Shown one piece after another: positions 29,659 through 38,839 of a stretch of 64,000 nucleotides of DNA (the first letter of the stretch is position 1; each line of letters starts with the position of its first letter). A program made the position numbers and the translations under genes. The DNA is from Mycobacterium parmense (GTDB lineage: Bacteria; Actinomycetota; Actinomycetes; Mycobacteriales; Mycobacteriaceae). Below the pieces are notes generated by a model, which did no database searches, had not been told where the DNA came from, and saw nothing but the letters and a program-made list of their open reading frames with translations. The DNA is taken from positions 1,116,001 to 1,180,000 of the forward strand of contig NZ_AP022614.1 in assembly GCF_010730575.1 (NCBI RefSeq). The letters run 5' to 3'.

Positions 29659-31308
29659 CTACGCGCGGGCCGGCAGCACGTGGTCGCCCAGCTTGTCGGT
29701 GGACAGGCACAGCGAGCAGATGTGCGCCCGATGGGTTTCGCAGGCCAGCATGTCGGGCCGCTCGTAATCGTGGTGACACACGTGGCATTTGAGCTGCGCG
29801 CCCGAGGGGTTGCCATGCTCGTCGTACATCGGCAGGTCGATGCCGTCGTGGTCGCGTCGCAGGTAGTACCTCCCCCGGGTCGCGACCGCGAGGACAGGTG
29901 GCATCACCAGCGCGATGACGATCGCGACCAGTGGCGAGTAGGGCCGCAGTTCCGGGCCCAGGCCGCCGAAGAACGCGACGATGGACAGGCCCGCGGCCAG
30001 CAGCATCGACCCGAAGCCCACCGGGTTGACGGCGTAGAGCATGCCGCGACGGAACTCGGGCTTCTTCGGCGAGAGCTTCAGCAGGTATTTGTTGAAGACG
30101 ATGTCGGAGGCCACCGCCACCACCCACGCCATGCCGCAGTTGGCGTAGAACCCGAGGATGGTGTTGAGGAAGTCGAACATGTCGGCTTCCATCAGGATCA
30201 GCGCGATCACCAGGTTGACTCCGAGGAAAACCACCCGCCCCGGATAGTGCTTGGTCACACGTGTGAACGAGTTGGTCCATGCCAGCGAACCCGAATACGC
30301 GTTGGTCACGTTGATCTTGATCTGGCTGATCACCACCAGCACCACGGCGAGGGTGAGCGCGAGCCAGGCCGGCATGAAGTTCCGGTAGATCAGCAGGAAT
30401 TGGTGCACCGGTTGGTTGGCGATCGGTGTCGACCCCTCGACCGCGGAGATCAGGTACACGGCGAGGAACAGGCCGATGACCTGTTTGGCGGCCCCGAACA
30501 CCACCCAGCCGGGACCGGCCAGCAGCATCCAGGTCCACCAGCTTCTGGCGTTCGCGGGCGTCCGTGGAGGCATGAATCGCAGGTAATCGACCTGCTCGGC
30601 GATCTGCGCGATCAGCGACAGGCAGACGCCGGCGGCAAGCAGACTCGAGCCGAGGTTCACCGCGCCGCCGCCGCGCCCGCCGTAGGCGAAAAAGTGGCGA
30701 ACCGAGTCGGGATGGCTGACCACCAGGTAGACGAACGGGATGACCATCAGGATGAGCCAGAGGGGTGTGGTCCACAGCTGTAGCTGGGAAAGCACTTTCA
30801 TGCCGTAGATCACCAGCGGGAAGATGATCAGCGTCGAGCAGGCGTAGCCCACCCACAGCGGAATGTGCAGACCGAGTTTGAGGCCCTGAGCCATGATCGA
30901 GCCCTCGAGCGCAAAGAAGATGAACGTGAACGTCGCGAAGATGACGTTGGTGACGACGGAGCCGTAGTAGCCGAAACCGCTGCCGCGGGTGATGAGGTCC
31001 AGATCGATGTTGTAGCGGGCCGCGTAGTAGGCCAGCGGCAAGCCGCTCAGGAAGATCACCGCGGCGAAGATCCCGATGCCGCACAGCGCGTTGCCGGTGC
31101 CGTAGGAGATTCCAATGTTGGCACCGATCGCGAAGTCGGCCAGGTAGGCAATGCCGCCGAGCGCCGAGATGCCCACCACCGCCGCGGACCACCGCCGGTA
31201 GCCGCGCGGAGCGAAGCGCAGCGTGTAATCCTCGAGCGTCTCCCTGGTGGCCGTCATGGCGCCGAGGTCGACCTCGGCCGCGGACGACTTGTCGATGTCT
31301 TGCGTCAT
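29659..31308 (-). CDS. NCS1-type purine/cytosine permease with Cys/His C-terminal tail
   Basis: 549 residues. About 12 membrane helices follow an N-terminal cytoplasmic TLEDYTLRFAPRGYRRW. The pattern (GISALGGIAYLADFAIGANIG, then ITRGSGFGYYGS and INVTNAYSGSLAWTNSF) fits the NCS1 nucleobase:cation symporter family. The last 42 residues are unusual: C508, C511, C523, C531 and C534 plus several histidines arranged CHVC-x11-C-x7-CSLC, a likely zinc-binding cytoplasmic tail. That suggests metal- or redox-linked gating, or docking of a partner. Substrate (purine, cytosine, hydantoin) not fixed. Confidence 0.83.
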   Translation of the reverse strand: MTQDIDKSSAAEVDLGAMTATRETLEDYTLRFAPRGYRRWSAAVVGISALGGIAYLADFAIGANIGISYGTGNALCGIGIFAAVIFLSGLPLAYYAARYNIDLDLITRGSGFGYYGSVVTNVIFATFTFIFFALEGSIMAQGLKLGLHIPLWVGYACSTLIIFPLVIYGMKVLSQLQLWTTPLWLILMVIPFVYLVVSHPDSVRHFFAYGGRGGGAVNLGSSLLAAGVCLSLIAQIAEQVDYLRFMPPRTPANARSWWTWMLLAGPGWVVFGAAKQVIGLFLAVYLISAVEGSTPIANQPVHQFLLIYRNFMPAWLALTLAVVLVVISQIKINVTNAYSGSLAWTNSFTRVTKHYPGRVVFLGVNLVIALILMEADMFDFLNTILGFYANCGMAWVVAVASDIVFNKYLLKLSPKKPEFRRGMLYAVNPVGFGSMLLAAGLSIVAFFGGLGPELRPYSPLVAIVIALVMPPVLAVATRGRYYLRRDHDGIDLPMYDEHGNPSGAQLKCHVCHHDYERPDMLACETHRAHICSLCLSTDKLGDHVLPARA

Positions 31309-31465
31309 GCCCCCATCACACGCTCCTCATATCAGCCCGAGGTAACGAACAAGTGTCACACCCGGCCTTCTCCGGCGCATTGTGCCCAGCCTCACCAGGG
31401 CATCCGCGGCGCGGGGCCGGCGCCTGCGGCGTTTAGCGCGCACCCGTGCCAGGGAAGACTCGAAC

Positions 31466-32851
31466 GTGCGTCATCACAACCTCGTCGTTATCGGCACCGG
31501 CTCGGGCAACATGGTCGTCGACGATTCCTTCGCCGGTTCGGACGTCGCCCTCATCGAGGAACGCAAGGTCGGCGGCACTTGCGTCAACTTCGGTTGCATC
31601 CCCTCCAAGATGCTGGCTTACACCGCCGAGGTGGCCGACATCGTCGCCGGTGCGGAGGCCTTCGGTGTCGGCGCCGACTTGGGCGGCATGCGCTGGCGGG
31701 CGGTCCGCGACCGGGTCTTCGGTCGCACCGATCACGTCTCGGCCGCCGGCCGCCGCGGGCGCGAGGAAACCGACTGGATCACCGTCTACTCCGGGCGCGC
31801 GGAGTTCACCGGCCGGCGACGCCTGGTGGTGGACGATGGCGCGGGCCATCGCACCGAGCTCTCCGCCGACCAGGTCGTGGTCGCGACGGGCGGGCGCCCG
31901 GTGATTCCGCCGCCGGTCCAGGAATCGGGCCTGCCGTACGAGACATCGGACACGCTCATGCGCATCGACGCCCCGCCCCGGCGCCTGGCCGTCCTGGGCG
32001 GCGGCTACATCGCGGCCGAGCTTGCCCACGTGCTGTCGGCCGCCGGCAGCGAGCTCACCATCATCGAGAAGGCAGACCATTTGCTGGGCGCCTCGCAGGA
32101 CCACGACGTCCGGGCGGCCTTCACCGAGCTGATGGCCAAGCGGCACGACGTGCGGCTGGGCGCCGAGCTCCTCGAGTTGTCCGGCGAGCCTGGCGCCCTG
32201 GTGTTGACGCTCGACGACGGCGGCACCGTCGAAGCCGACATGCTGCTGGTGGCGACCGGCCGGAGATCCAACGCGGACCGGATGAACCCGGCCGCAGCCG
32301 GAATCGACACCCACGACGACGGCCGTATCAAGGTCGACCGGTTCTGCCGCACGTCGGCCGAGGGGGTGTTCGCCCTCGGCGACGTCAGCACGCCCGTGCC
32401 GCTCAAACACGTCGCCAACCGGGAGGCCGGCATCGTGGCGCACAACCTTCGGCATCCCGCCCGGCTGCGCGCGATCGATCATGACCTGGTGCCTTCGGCG
32501 GTGTTCACCGACCCGCAGATCGCCTCGGTCGGGCTCACCGAGGAGCACTGCCGAGAATCGCACCCCGACTATCTCGTCGGCGTCGCGGACTACGGCGACG
32601 TGGCGTACGGCTGGGCCATGCAGAACGATTCGGGCTTCTGCAAGGTGCTGGTCGACGCCGCGAGCGATCGCATTCTGGGCGCGCACATCATGGGGCCGCA
32701 GGCAGCGTCGTTGATCCAGACTTTCGTGGTGGCAATCGAATTCGGAATCGGCGCGAGCGATCTGGCGCACCGGCCGTACTGGATTCACCCCGCGCTCACC
32801 GAGGTGATGGACAATGCGCTGCGCGCGACGCGGGCACGGGGGGCCCCATGA
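31466..32851 (+). CDS. mtr: Mycothione reductase-like flavoprotein disulfide reductase
   Basis: 461 residues from GTG 31466. The FAD motif is GTGSGN, the redox-active disulfide C39-V-N-F-G-C44, and the His-Glu pair H441/E446 is in [22 protein letters not shown] and [12 protein letters not shown] mark the NADPH domain. The whole sequence parallels M. tuberculosis Mtr (Rv2855), including [11 protein letters not shown], but with several differences, so it may be a second copy. It regenerates mycothiol from mycothione using NADPH. The stop overlaps the zwf start (ATGA), so it is co-translated with an NADPH-producing enzyme. Confidence 0.85.
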   Translation: MRHHNLVVIGTGSGNMVVDDSFAGSDVALIEERKVGGTCVNFGCIPSKMLAYTAEVADIVAGAEAFGVGADLGGMRWRAVRDRVFGRTDHVSAAGRRGREETDWITVYSGRAEFTGRRRLVVDDGAGHRTELSADQVVVATGGRPVIPPPVQESGLPYETSDTLMRIDAPPRRLAVLGGGYIAAELAHVLSAAGSELTIIEKADHLLGASQDHDVRAAFTELMAKRHDVRLGAELLELSGEPGALVLTLDDGGTVEADMLLVATGRRSNADRMNPAAAGIDTHDDGRIKVDRFCRTSAEGVFALGDVSTPVPLKHVANREAGIVAHNLRHPARLRAIDHDLVPSAVFTDPQIASVGLTEEHCRESHPDYLVGVADYGDVAYGWAMQNDSGFCKVLVDAASDRILGAHIMGPQAASLIQTFVVAIEFGIGASDLAHRPYWIHPALTEVMDNALRATRARGAP

Positions 32852-34266
32852 CCACCGGGCGGCAGGACCGTCTGCAACCCCACGTGTTCGTATTGTTCGG
32901 AGCCACGGGAGATCTGGCCAAGCGCAAGCTCTACCCCGGCCTGTATCACTTGGCCGCGGCCGGCCGGCTACCCGGCGACTATGCGGTGATCGGATCCGGC
33001 CGCCACTCCCCCGGCTCCGACGACGAGTTCCGCGACCAGGTGCGCTGCCCGCTCGAGCAGTTCGTCGACGAGCCCGACGGCGACGTCGTCCGCGATCTAC
33101 TGGGCCACATGTCTTTTCAGACCGCCAGCGCCGACGACGGGGCCGACCTGGCCGCGGCGGTGATGGCCGCGCGGGATCGCCTGGGCGGCGATGCCCGCAC
33201 GCTGATCTACCTGTCGGTACCGCCCACCGCCATGAAGTCGATGGTCGGCATGCTCGGACGCGAACAACTCACGCAAGGCGCCCGGGTGGTGATCGAGAAG
33301 CCCTTCGGCACCGACCTGGAGTCGTCGCGCGAACTAGACGCCGCGATCAAGGAGGTGCTCGACGAACAACAGGTCTACCGCATCGACCACTTCCTCGGCA
33401 AAGAGGCGGTGCAGAACATCCTCGCGCTGCGATTCGCCAACGGGCTGATCGAACCCGCTTGGCACCGTGGGTATCTCGAGTCGGTCCAGATCGATGTTCC
33501 CGAAACGCTGACCATCGAGGGACGCGGCGGCTTCTACGAGTCCACCGGCTGCTTTCGCGACATGATCTCCACGCACCTGTGCCAGGTTCTCGGCTTCGTG
33601 GCGATGGAGCCGCCGGTTCACCTCGACGCGTCGTCACTGCGCAACGAGAAGGCCAAGGTGTTCGCCGCGATGCGGCCATTGGACCCGCAGCGGGTCGTCT
33701 TCGGCCAGTACGACGGCTACCGCGACGAGGACGGCGTCGAGCAGAACTCGTCGGTGGAGACCTTCGTCGCCCTCGAGGCGTTCGTCGACACCGAGCGGTG
33801 GCAGGGCGTGCCGTTCTACTTGCGCACCGGCAAGGCGCTGGCCGCGACCCGGCGCACCGTCACCCTGACCTTCCGGGCGCCCCCGATGGGAAGATTCGGC
33901 GAAAATCGCTACGGGCCAAACCAATTGGCGCTCGAACTGTCGGACTCCCCGGAGGTCGAGGTCAGTCTCAACGCCAAACGCCCCGGCCCCGAGTTGGCCC
34001 TGCTGCCCCTGCGGCTGCGCCTGGACCTCGCCGACGAGGACACCGACGACACACCGCTGGAAGCCTACGAGCGGTTGTTGCTCGACGTGATGCGCGGTGA
34101 CCAGACGCTGTTCACCCGCGCCGACGAGGTCGACCGGCTCTGGCAGGTGTGCCAGCCGGTGCTCGACTCGCCGCCCGAGGTCGTGCCGTACCCGCAGGGA
34201 TCGTGGGGACCCGACGCGGCGCTGCGGCTTCCGGATCCGCACCGGTGGCGGCTACCCGATGACTGA
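32848..34266 (+). CDS. zwf: Glucose-6-phosphate 1-dehydrogenase
   Basis: 472 residues. The NADP-binding [13 protein letters not shown] is at the N-terminus, the substrate motif RIDHFLGKE (catalytic His) near 175, and IEKPFGTDL before it. It catalyses the first step of the oxidative pentose phosphate pathway and yields NADPH. The ATGA overlap with the mycothione reductase gene couples NADPH supply to thiol recycling. Downstream are the remains of a GH15 gene, a neighbour commonly found next to zwf in actinobacteria. Confidence 0.95.
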   Translation: MTTGRQDRLQPHVFVLFGATGDLAKRKLYPGLYHLAAAGRLPGDYAVIGSGRHSPGSDDEFRDQVRCPLEQFVDEPDGDVVRDLLGHMSFQTASADDGADLAAAVMAARDRLGGDARTLIYLSVPPTAMKSMVGMLGREQLTQGARVVIEKPFGTDLESSRELDAAIKEVLDEQQVYRIDHFLGKEAVQNILALRFANGLIEPAWHRGYLESVQIDVPETLTIEGRGGFYESTGCFRDMISTHLCQVLGFVAMEPPVHLDASSLRNEKAKVFAAMRPLDPQRVVFGQYDGYRDEDGVEQNSSVETFVALEAFVDTERWQGVPFYLRTGKALAATRRTVTLTFRAPPMGRFGENRYGPNQLALELSDSPEVEVSLNAKRPGPELALLPLRLRLDLADEDTDDTPLEAYERLLLDVMRGDQTLFTRADEVDRLWQVCQPVLDSPPEVVPYPQGSWGPDAALRLPDPHRWRLPDD

Positions 34267-34475
34267 CCGGCCTGATCGGGGATCTGCACACCTGCGCGCT
34301 GGTCGGCACGGACGCCCTGGAGTAGATGTTCACCTATGCCGATCACGTCGGCCTCTACGCCAAACAGGTGAGCGCGACCGGTGACCAGGTGGGCAACTTC
34401 CCGCAGGCTTTCACCCATCTCGCGTTGATCAGCTCGCAATCAACCGCGACCGCGCACTGGACCGACTCGACTCAG
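34266..34475 (+). pseudogene. GH15 glucoamylase/trehalase relic
   Basis: Directly after zwf, the frame reads [19 protein letters not shown] then TAG (34323-34325). This is the conserved N-terminus of GH15 enzymes (IGD...TCALVGTDG). Immediately in the same frame follows [20 protein letters not shown] then [15 protein letters not shown], the conserved C-terminus of the same family. After LALI a frameshift is needed to continue as [12 protein letters not shown]. So roughly 550 central codons are gone, with a stop at the join and a further frameshift. No start codon remains for the N-terminal piece. Confidence 0.75.
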
Positions 34476-35125
34476 CTCTCGTCGAAGACGCCGTCGGGCA
34501 GGGGCCGTAAGCAGACCGCGCGGGCCTCGTCCGTGGTGAGACCGAAGAGTCGCAGGAGGTCCTCGGTGACGGCGTCGGCGGCCCGCCCGTCGTCGCGATC
34601 GGGGTCGTCACGCAGCAGCTTTCCCAGGCCCAGCAGCGCGCCGCCGGCCATGGCCAGGGCAAGTTCGGGGTCGTCGATACGAAACCTGCCCGCCTGGACG
34701 CCGGCTTTGATGTCACGCAGCGCCCGCGGCGCCAGGCCGCGCTCGGACGACAACAGGCCGAGCCCGTTGGCCAGCAGGATCTCGCTTTCGCGGGGGCGCC
34801 GGCGAAATAACCGGCCCGTCAGCCGGAAACTGGTGGCGAACGCCTCGGCGGGGTCGTCGAACGGCGCCGTGAGCCGGTCCAGCATCGCCCCGTGCGCATC
34901 GAGCACGTCGACGACCGCGGCCTCGAACAGCTGTTCCTTGCTGTCGAAGTGGTTGTAGAACGACCCCATCCCGACGTCCGCGGCGCGGGTGATCTCCAGG
35001 ATCGGCACATTGGTCCTGCCCTCGGCAAGCAGCCGTTGCGCGGCTTCGACGAGTGCGGCCCTGGTCCGCAGCCTGCGCCGCTGCAGACCGTTCGGCGGGC
35101 CGGGGCCGTCGGGCATTGCGCTCAT
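34472..35125 (-). CDS. TetR regulator of the meta-cleavage operon
   Basis: 217 residues from ATG 35125. The helix-turn-helix [21 protein letters not shown] is preceded by [17 protein letters not shown]. It is divergent from a three-gene aromatic catabolism operon; the 97-bp gap holds two copies of a TGACGATTTCGTCA palindrome. It probably represses the operon and itself and responds to the aromatic substrate or a ring-cleavage product. Its 3' end overlaps the GH15 relic by a few bases. Confidence 0.88.
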   Translation of the reverse strand: MSAMPDGPGPPNGLQRRRLRTRAALVEAAQRLLAEGRTNVPILEITRAADVGMGSFYNHFDSKEQLFEAAVVDVLDAHGAMLDRLTAPFDDPAEAFATSFRLTGRLFRRRPRESEILLANGLGLLSSERGLAPRALRDIKAGVQAGRFRIDDPELALAMAGGALLGLGKLLRDDPDRDDGRAADAVTEDLLRLFGLTTDEARAVCLRPLPDGVFDES

Positions 35126-35147
35126 GGGTAGCAGTATGCCCCACTGT

Positions 35148-35204
35148 TGAGGATTTCGTCAGAACTCTTGACGCGCCGGCGCCGAATATGTGACGATTTC
35201 GTCA
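35148..35204. promoter_or_regulatory. Two-copy palindromic operator in the TetR/dioxygenase gap
   Basis: TGACGATTTCGTCA at 35191-35204 is a perfect palindrome (TGACGA-TT-TCGTCA). TGAGGATTTCGTCA at 35148-35161 differs in one base. The copies are 43 bp apart, one near each divergent start: 23 bp before tetR and 19 bp before the dioxygenase gene. Confidence 0.6.
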
Positions 35205-35222
35205 GTTTCTAGGAGAGGGACG

Positions 35223-36353
35223 ATGACCGCGACGCAAGGCACCCATCGGGATCTGCACAGCGAGCAGGGAGCGCTCGCCGGCGAACACCCGGGCCGGTCG
35301 CGCAACCCGGTGATCAGGGTCGCCGACATCGCGTGGCTGGAATTCGAGAAGCCCGACCTGACGCGCGCCGAGGCGTTCGCGCGGGCATTCGGCTTCCAGA
35401 CGGCACGGCGCGGCCCCGCCGAACTCCTGCTGCGCGGCACCCGCGCGGGTGCGCCGTGCGTGCTCGTGCGGCGGGGGCCGCGGACGCGCATGCACGCCGC
35501 GGCTTTTCGCGCCCGTGAGGAAGCCGACGTGGTGCGGTTGGCCGAGCGATCGGGCGCCACCGCGGGGCCGTTGCCGGACCACATCGGCGGGCTGTCGGTC
35601 GACCTCGTCGACCCCAGCGGCATGAGGGTGCGCGTCGTCGCCGGCATGCACGAGTTGCCCGAGTTGCCCGATCAACCGCCGCACTCGTTCAATTTCGGGC
35701 ACGAGGTGCAGCGCACCAACGCCGCCCAGCGTCCCGCGCGGGTGCCGGCCCGCGTGCAACGCCTGGGCCACCTGGTGGTGCAGTCGACGAGGTATCGGCA
35801 GGCGCTGGACTGGTATCTGGACAACCTCGGGATGATCGTCAGCGACTTCCTGTACTTCCCCGGCCAGCGCGACCGCGGGCCGACCATGAGCTTCATGCGG
35901 TGCGATCAAGGCTCGACGCCCGCCGACCACCACACGCTGGCGATGGCGCTGGGCCCGGCCAACCGCTACGTCCACTCGGCGTATCAGGTCAGTGACCTCG
36001 ACGCCCTGGCCGCCGGCGGCGAATACCTCAGGGCCGGAGGCTATTCGCGGTCCTGGGGTATCGGCAGGCACATCCAGGGCAGCCAGATCTTCGACTACTG
36101 GCGCGATCCCGACGGCTTTCTGGTCGAGCACTTCACCGACGGCGACCTGTTCGACGCGAGCGTCGCCCCCGGCTGGGCACCCTTCACCGCGTCCGGGCTC
36201 GCGCAGTGGGGGCCGCCCGCGACCAAGGATTTTCTTGGAACCGGCCTCAGATCCGTGCGCCATGAACTGGTCTCGGTCATCGGCGCGCTGCGTGACAGCA
36301 ACGAATTCGACATCAACCGTCTGATCGGACTAATGAAAGTACCCACTTCATGA
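35223..36353 (+). CDS. Extradiol ring-cleavage dioxygenase (VOC family)
   Basis: 376 residues from ATG 35223, after AGGAGAGGGA. A type I extradiol dioxygenase has two vicinal-oxygen-chelate modules; the metal ligands in the second are H183 (RLGHLVV), H237 (ADHHTLAM) and E302 (LVEHFTD), the Fe(II) facial triad. It would open a catechol ring next to the hydroxyls using O2. The stop overlaps the next start (ATGA). With the hydrolase and hydroxylase downstream, it forms a meta-cleavage route. Confidence 0.87.
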   Translation: MTATQGTHRDLHSEQGALAGEHPGRSRNPVIRVADIAWLEFEKPDLTRAEAFARAFGFQTARRGPAELLLRGTRAGAPCVLVRRGPRTRMHAAAFRAREEADVVRLAERSGATAGPLPDHIGGLSVDLVDPSGMRVRVVAGMHELPELPDQPPHSFNFGHEVQRTNAAQRPARVPARVQRLGHLVVQSTRYRQALDWYLDNLGMIVSDFLYFPGQRDRGPTMSFMRCDQGSTPADHHTLAMALGPANRYVHSAYQVSDLDALAAGGEYLRAGGYSRSWGIGRHIQGSQIFDYWRDPDGFLVEHFTDGDLFDASVAPGWAPFTASGLAQWGPPATKDFLGTGLRSVRHELVSVIGALRDSNEFDINRLIGLMKVPTS

Positions 36354-37297
36354 CACTCTCCGTGCTGCACACCGCCGATGCGTGGTGGCTCAAGACTCCC
36401 TCCGGGGCCGTGCGAATCGCGACCGCGGCCGCCAGCACCGCCGCGCTGCTGGCCGACCGGGCCGCGATCGATGCCGCGACGCGCGACGGTGGCGACCACG
36501 AGATCGTCGCCGTCGACGCCCTGAACCTGGTCTCGCCGGTGACCAGGCCGTGCCGGGTGATCGCCCAGATGACGAACTTCGAGTCGCACGTCAAAGACGC
36601 CGGAATGGACCCGGCGTCGACACCGCTCACCTTCTTCCGCAAGGCATCGGCGTCGATCAACGGCCCCTTCGACGACATCGTCAAACCCAAGCACGTCGCG
36701 TTGCTCGACTACGAGGTGGAGATCGGGCTCGTCATCGGGCGCGCGATCCCGGTGGGTACCAGCATCTCCGACGCGAACCTGAGCGAGTTCATCGCCGGGC
36801 TGGTGGTGACCAATGACATCTCCGCCCGCGACATCCAGCTGCCGCAGACGCAGTTCTACGAGGCCAAGTCGTATCCGACCTTCACCCCGGTCGGCCCTGA
36901 GTTGGTGCTGCTCGACGCCGACGAGTTGAAGCGATTCGGCGACCTGCGACTGCGCCTGCGCGTCAACGGCGACGAGCGCCAGAACGCACTCGTGGAGGGC
37001 GATATGCTTTACCGGCCGTTGCAGGCGCTGCAGGCACTGACCCAGTTCCAGGAACTCGCCGCAGGCGATCTGGTGCTCACCGGCACCCCTGCGGGCACGG
37101 CCCTGAGCGCCCCACCCAAGCCGGTGCAGATCATCGGCAACCTCATGCCGCCGGCGCTGAAGTGGAAGGCGTTCTTCGCCCGCCAGGCCGGCAACCGGAA
37201 ATACCTGCGGGACGGCGACGTCGTCGAGGCGTCGGTGGCCACCGATGACGGGGCCATCGACCTCGGAACTGCGCGCGCCACAATTCGATTCGCATGA
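36350..37297 (+). CDS. Fumarylacetoacetate hydrolase family protein
   Basis: 315 residues. The metal-binding acids are E122 and E124 in LDYEVEIGLVIGR and D156 in TNDISARD, the FAH-family set. The family cleaves C-C bonds of acylpyruvates or isomerises or hydrates 2-hydroxydienoates after ring opening. The overlaps with both neighbours place it as the enzyme processing the dioxygenase product, in the role MhpC or MhpD plays in enteric bacteria. The exact reaction cannot be chosen from sequence. Confidence 0.87.
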   Translation: MTLSVLHTADAWWLKTPSGAVRIATAAASTAALLADRAAIDAATRDGGDHEIVAVDALNLVSPVTRPCRVIAQMTNFESHVKDAGMDPASTPLTFFRKASASINGPFDDIVKPKHVALLDYEVEIGLVIGRAIPVGTSISDANLSEFIAGLVVTNDISARDIQLPQTQFYEAKSYPTFTPVGPELVLLDADELKRFGDLRLRLRVNGDERQNALVEGDMLYRPLQALQALTQFQELAAGDLVLTGTPAGTALSAPPKPVQIIGNLMPPALKWKAFFARQAGNRKYLRDGDVVEASVATDDGAIDLGTARATIRFA

Positions 37298-38835
37298 CGG
37301 TCGCCGCCGCCGAGCACGTCGCCGCCGTCATCGTCGGTGCCGGGCCGACCGGCGTCGTCGCCGCCACGTTGCTCGCGCAGCACGGCGTGAACTGCCTGAT
37401 CCTCGACCGTTGGCCCGAGGTGTGTCCGCAGCCGCGCGCCGTGCACCTCGACGACGAGGTGTACCGCGTGATCGCCCGCCTCGGCATCGCCGACGAGTTC
37501 GCGGCGATCTCGCGGCCCACGCTGGGTCTGCGCTTGCTGGACAAGCGATTTCGTGTCCTCGCCGAGTTCGACCGGGATCCCGGCCGCAGTCCGAACGGTT
37601 TTCCGCAGGCCAACATGTTCGACCAGCCCGAGCTCGAGGCCCTGCTGCGGGCGAACCTCAAGCGCTACCCGTGCGCGCGGCTGCGCGGGAACGCCGAAGT
37701 CACCGACGTCACCGAGGTCCTCGAGGCCGCCGGAGGCCGAGAAGGGCTGCTGGTCACCTTCGTCGACCGGCACGACGGCAGCGCCCATCGGGTGCGTGCC
37801 GACTACGTGCTGGGCTGCGACGGTGCCAACAGCATCGTCCGCACCGCGATCGGGGCGGCCATGCGCGACATGAGGTTCGAGCAGCGGTGGCTGGTCGTCG
37901 ACATCGAGACCGGCGCGGATCTGCATCAGTGGGACGGCGTGCATCAGGTGTGCGACCCGCTTCGGGCCGCCACCTACATGCGCATCGGCCCCGCCCGCTA
38001 TCGGTGGGAGTTCCGGCTGCTCGACCACGAAACCGCCGCCCGCTTCGGCTCTTTGGACGCCTTGCGAGCCCTGATCGCGCCCTGGGTGGGTGACGTGCGC
38101 AACGGCGAACTGACACTGCTGCGCCTCGCCGAGTACACGTTCCGTGCACAGATCGCCGACCGGTGGCGCCGCGGCAACGTCTTCCTGCTGGGAGATGCCG
38201 CGCACCTCACTCCCCCGTTCGTCGGGCAGGGCATGGGCGCCGGGGTGCGCGACGCGGCGAATCTGGCATGGAAGATCGCCGGGGTTCACCACGGCACTCT
38301 CATGGCCGACGTGCTGGAAAGCTATGAGGCAGAACGTAAGCCCCACGCCCGGCACATGATCCGGCTCGCGCTGGGCGTCGGCCTGGCAATGACCGGTGGC
38401 GGCAGGGCGGGCAATGCGGCGCGGCGGGCGCTGCTACCCCGGCTTCGGCTGATCCCGGGCCTGCGCGCCAAGGTGGTCGATTCCACCACACCGGCGCTGC
38501 GCCCGTCGGCGCTGGTCTGCCGTTCGCGCCGGCCCGGCAGCCTCGCGGGCACGTTGTGTCCGAACGTGGTGCACCCCGACGGCCGTCGGACCGACCAGGC
38601 CTTGGGCGCGGGCTTCGCGCTGATCACCGTCGTGCGTCCGGGCGCCGACGAAGAGGCGCTCCTGCGCCGGCGCGGGGTGATCGTGCACATCGCCGGCCCC
38701 GGCAGTGCGCTTGAGGCGTGGTTGCGGCGGGGCCGGGCGACGGCGGCGCTGGTGCGTCCCGACCGGACGGTCGCGTGCGCCGGGCGTGACGTCGCCGGCC
38801 CGGCAGCATGGGCCGCCCGCACCGTGCGGGCGTGA
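37294..38835 (+). CDS. FAD-dependent aromatic hydroxylase (MhpA-like)
   Basis: 513 residues, ATGA-coupled to the FAH gene. The FAD motif GAGPTG is at 15-20, RAVHLDDEVYRVIARLGI follows, and the second FAD motif is LLGDAAHLTPPFVGQGMGAG. The C-terminal thioredoxin-like domain (RPGSLAGTLCPNV and beyond) is typical of phenol-type hydroxylases of the PHBH class. It would add the second hydroxyl to a phenolic such as 3-(3-hydroxyphenyl)propionate to make the catechol for the dioxygenase. Its last position in the operon is opposite to pathway order. Confidence 0.88.
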   Translation: MTVAAAEHVAAVIVGAGPTGVVAATLLAQHGVNCLILDRWPEVCPQPRAVHLDDEVYRVIARLGIADEFAAISRPTLGLRLLDKRFRVLAEFDRDPGRSPNGFPQANMFDQPELEALLRANLKRYPCARLRGNAEVTDVTEVLEAAGGREGLLVTFVDRHDGSAHRVRADYVLGCDGANSIVRTAIGAAMRDMRFEQRWLVVDIETGADLHQWDGVHQVCDPLRAATYMRIGPARYRWEFRLLDHETAARFGSLDALRALIAPWVGDVRNGELTLLRLAEYTFRAQIADRWRRGNVFLLGDAAHLTPPFVGQGMGAGVRDAANLAWKIAGVHHGTLMADVLESYEAERKPHARHMIRLALGVGLAMTGGGRAGNAARRALLPRLRLIPGLRAKVVDSTTPALRPSALVCRSRRPGSLAGTLCPNVVHPDGRRTDQALGAGFALITVVRPGADEEALLRRRGVIVHIAGPGSALEAWLRRGRATAALVRPDRTVACAGRDVAGPAAWAARTVRA

Positions 38836-38839
38836 CGGC

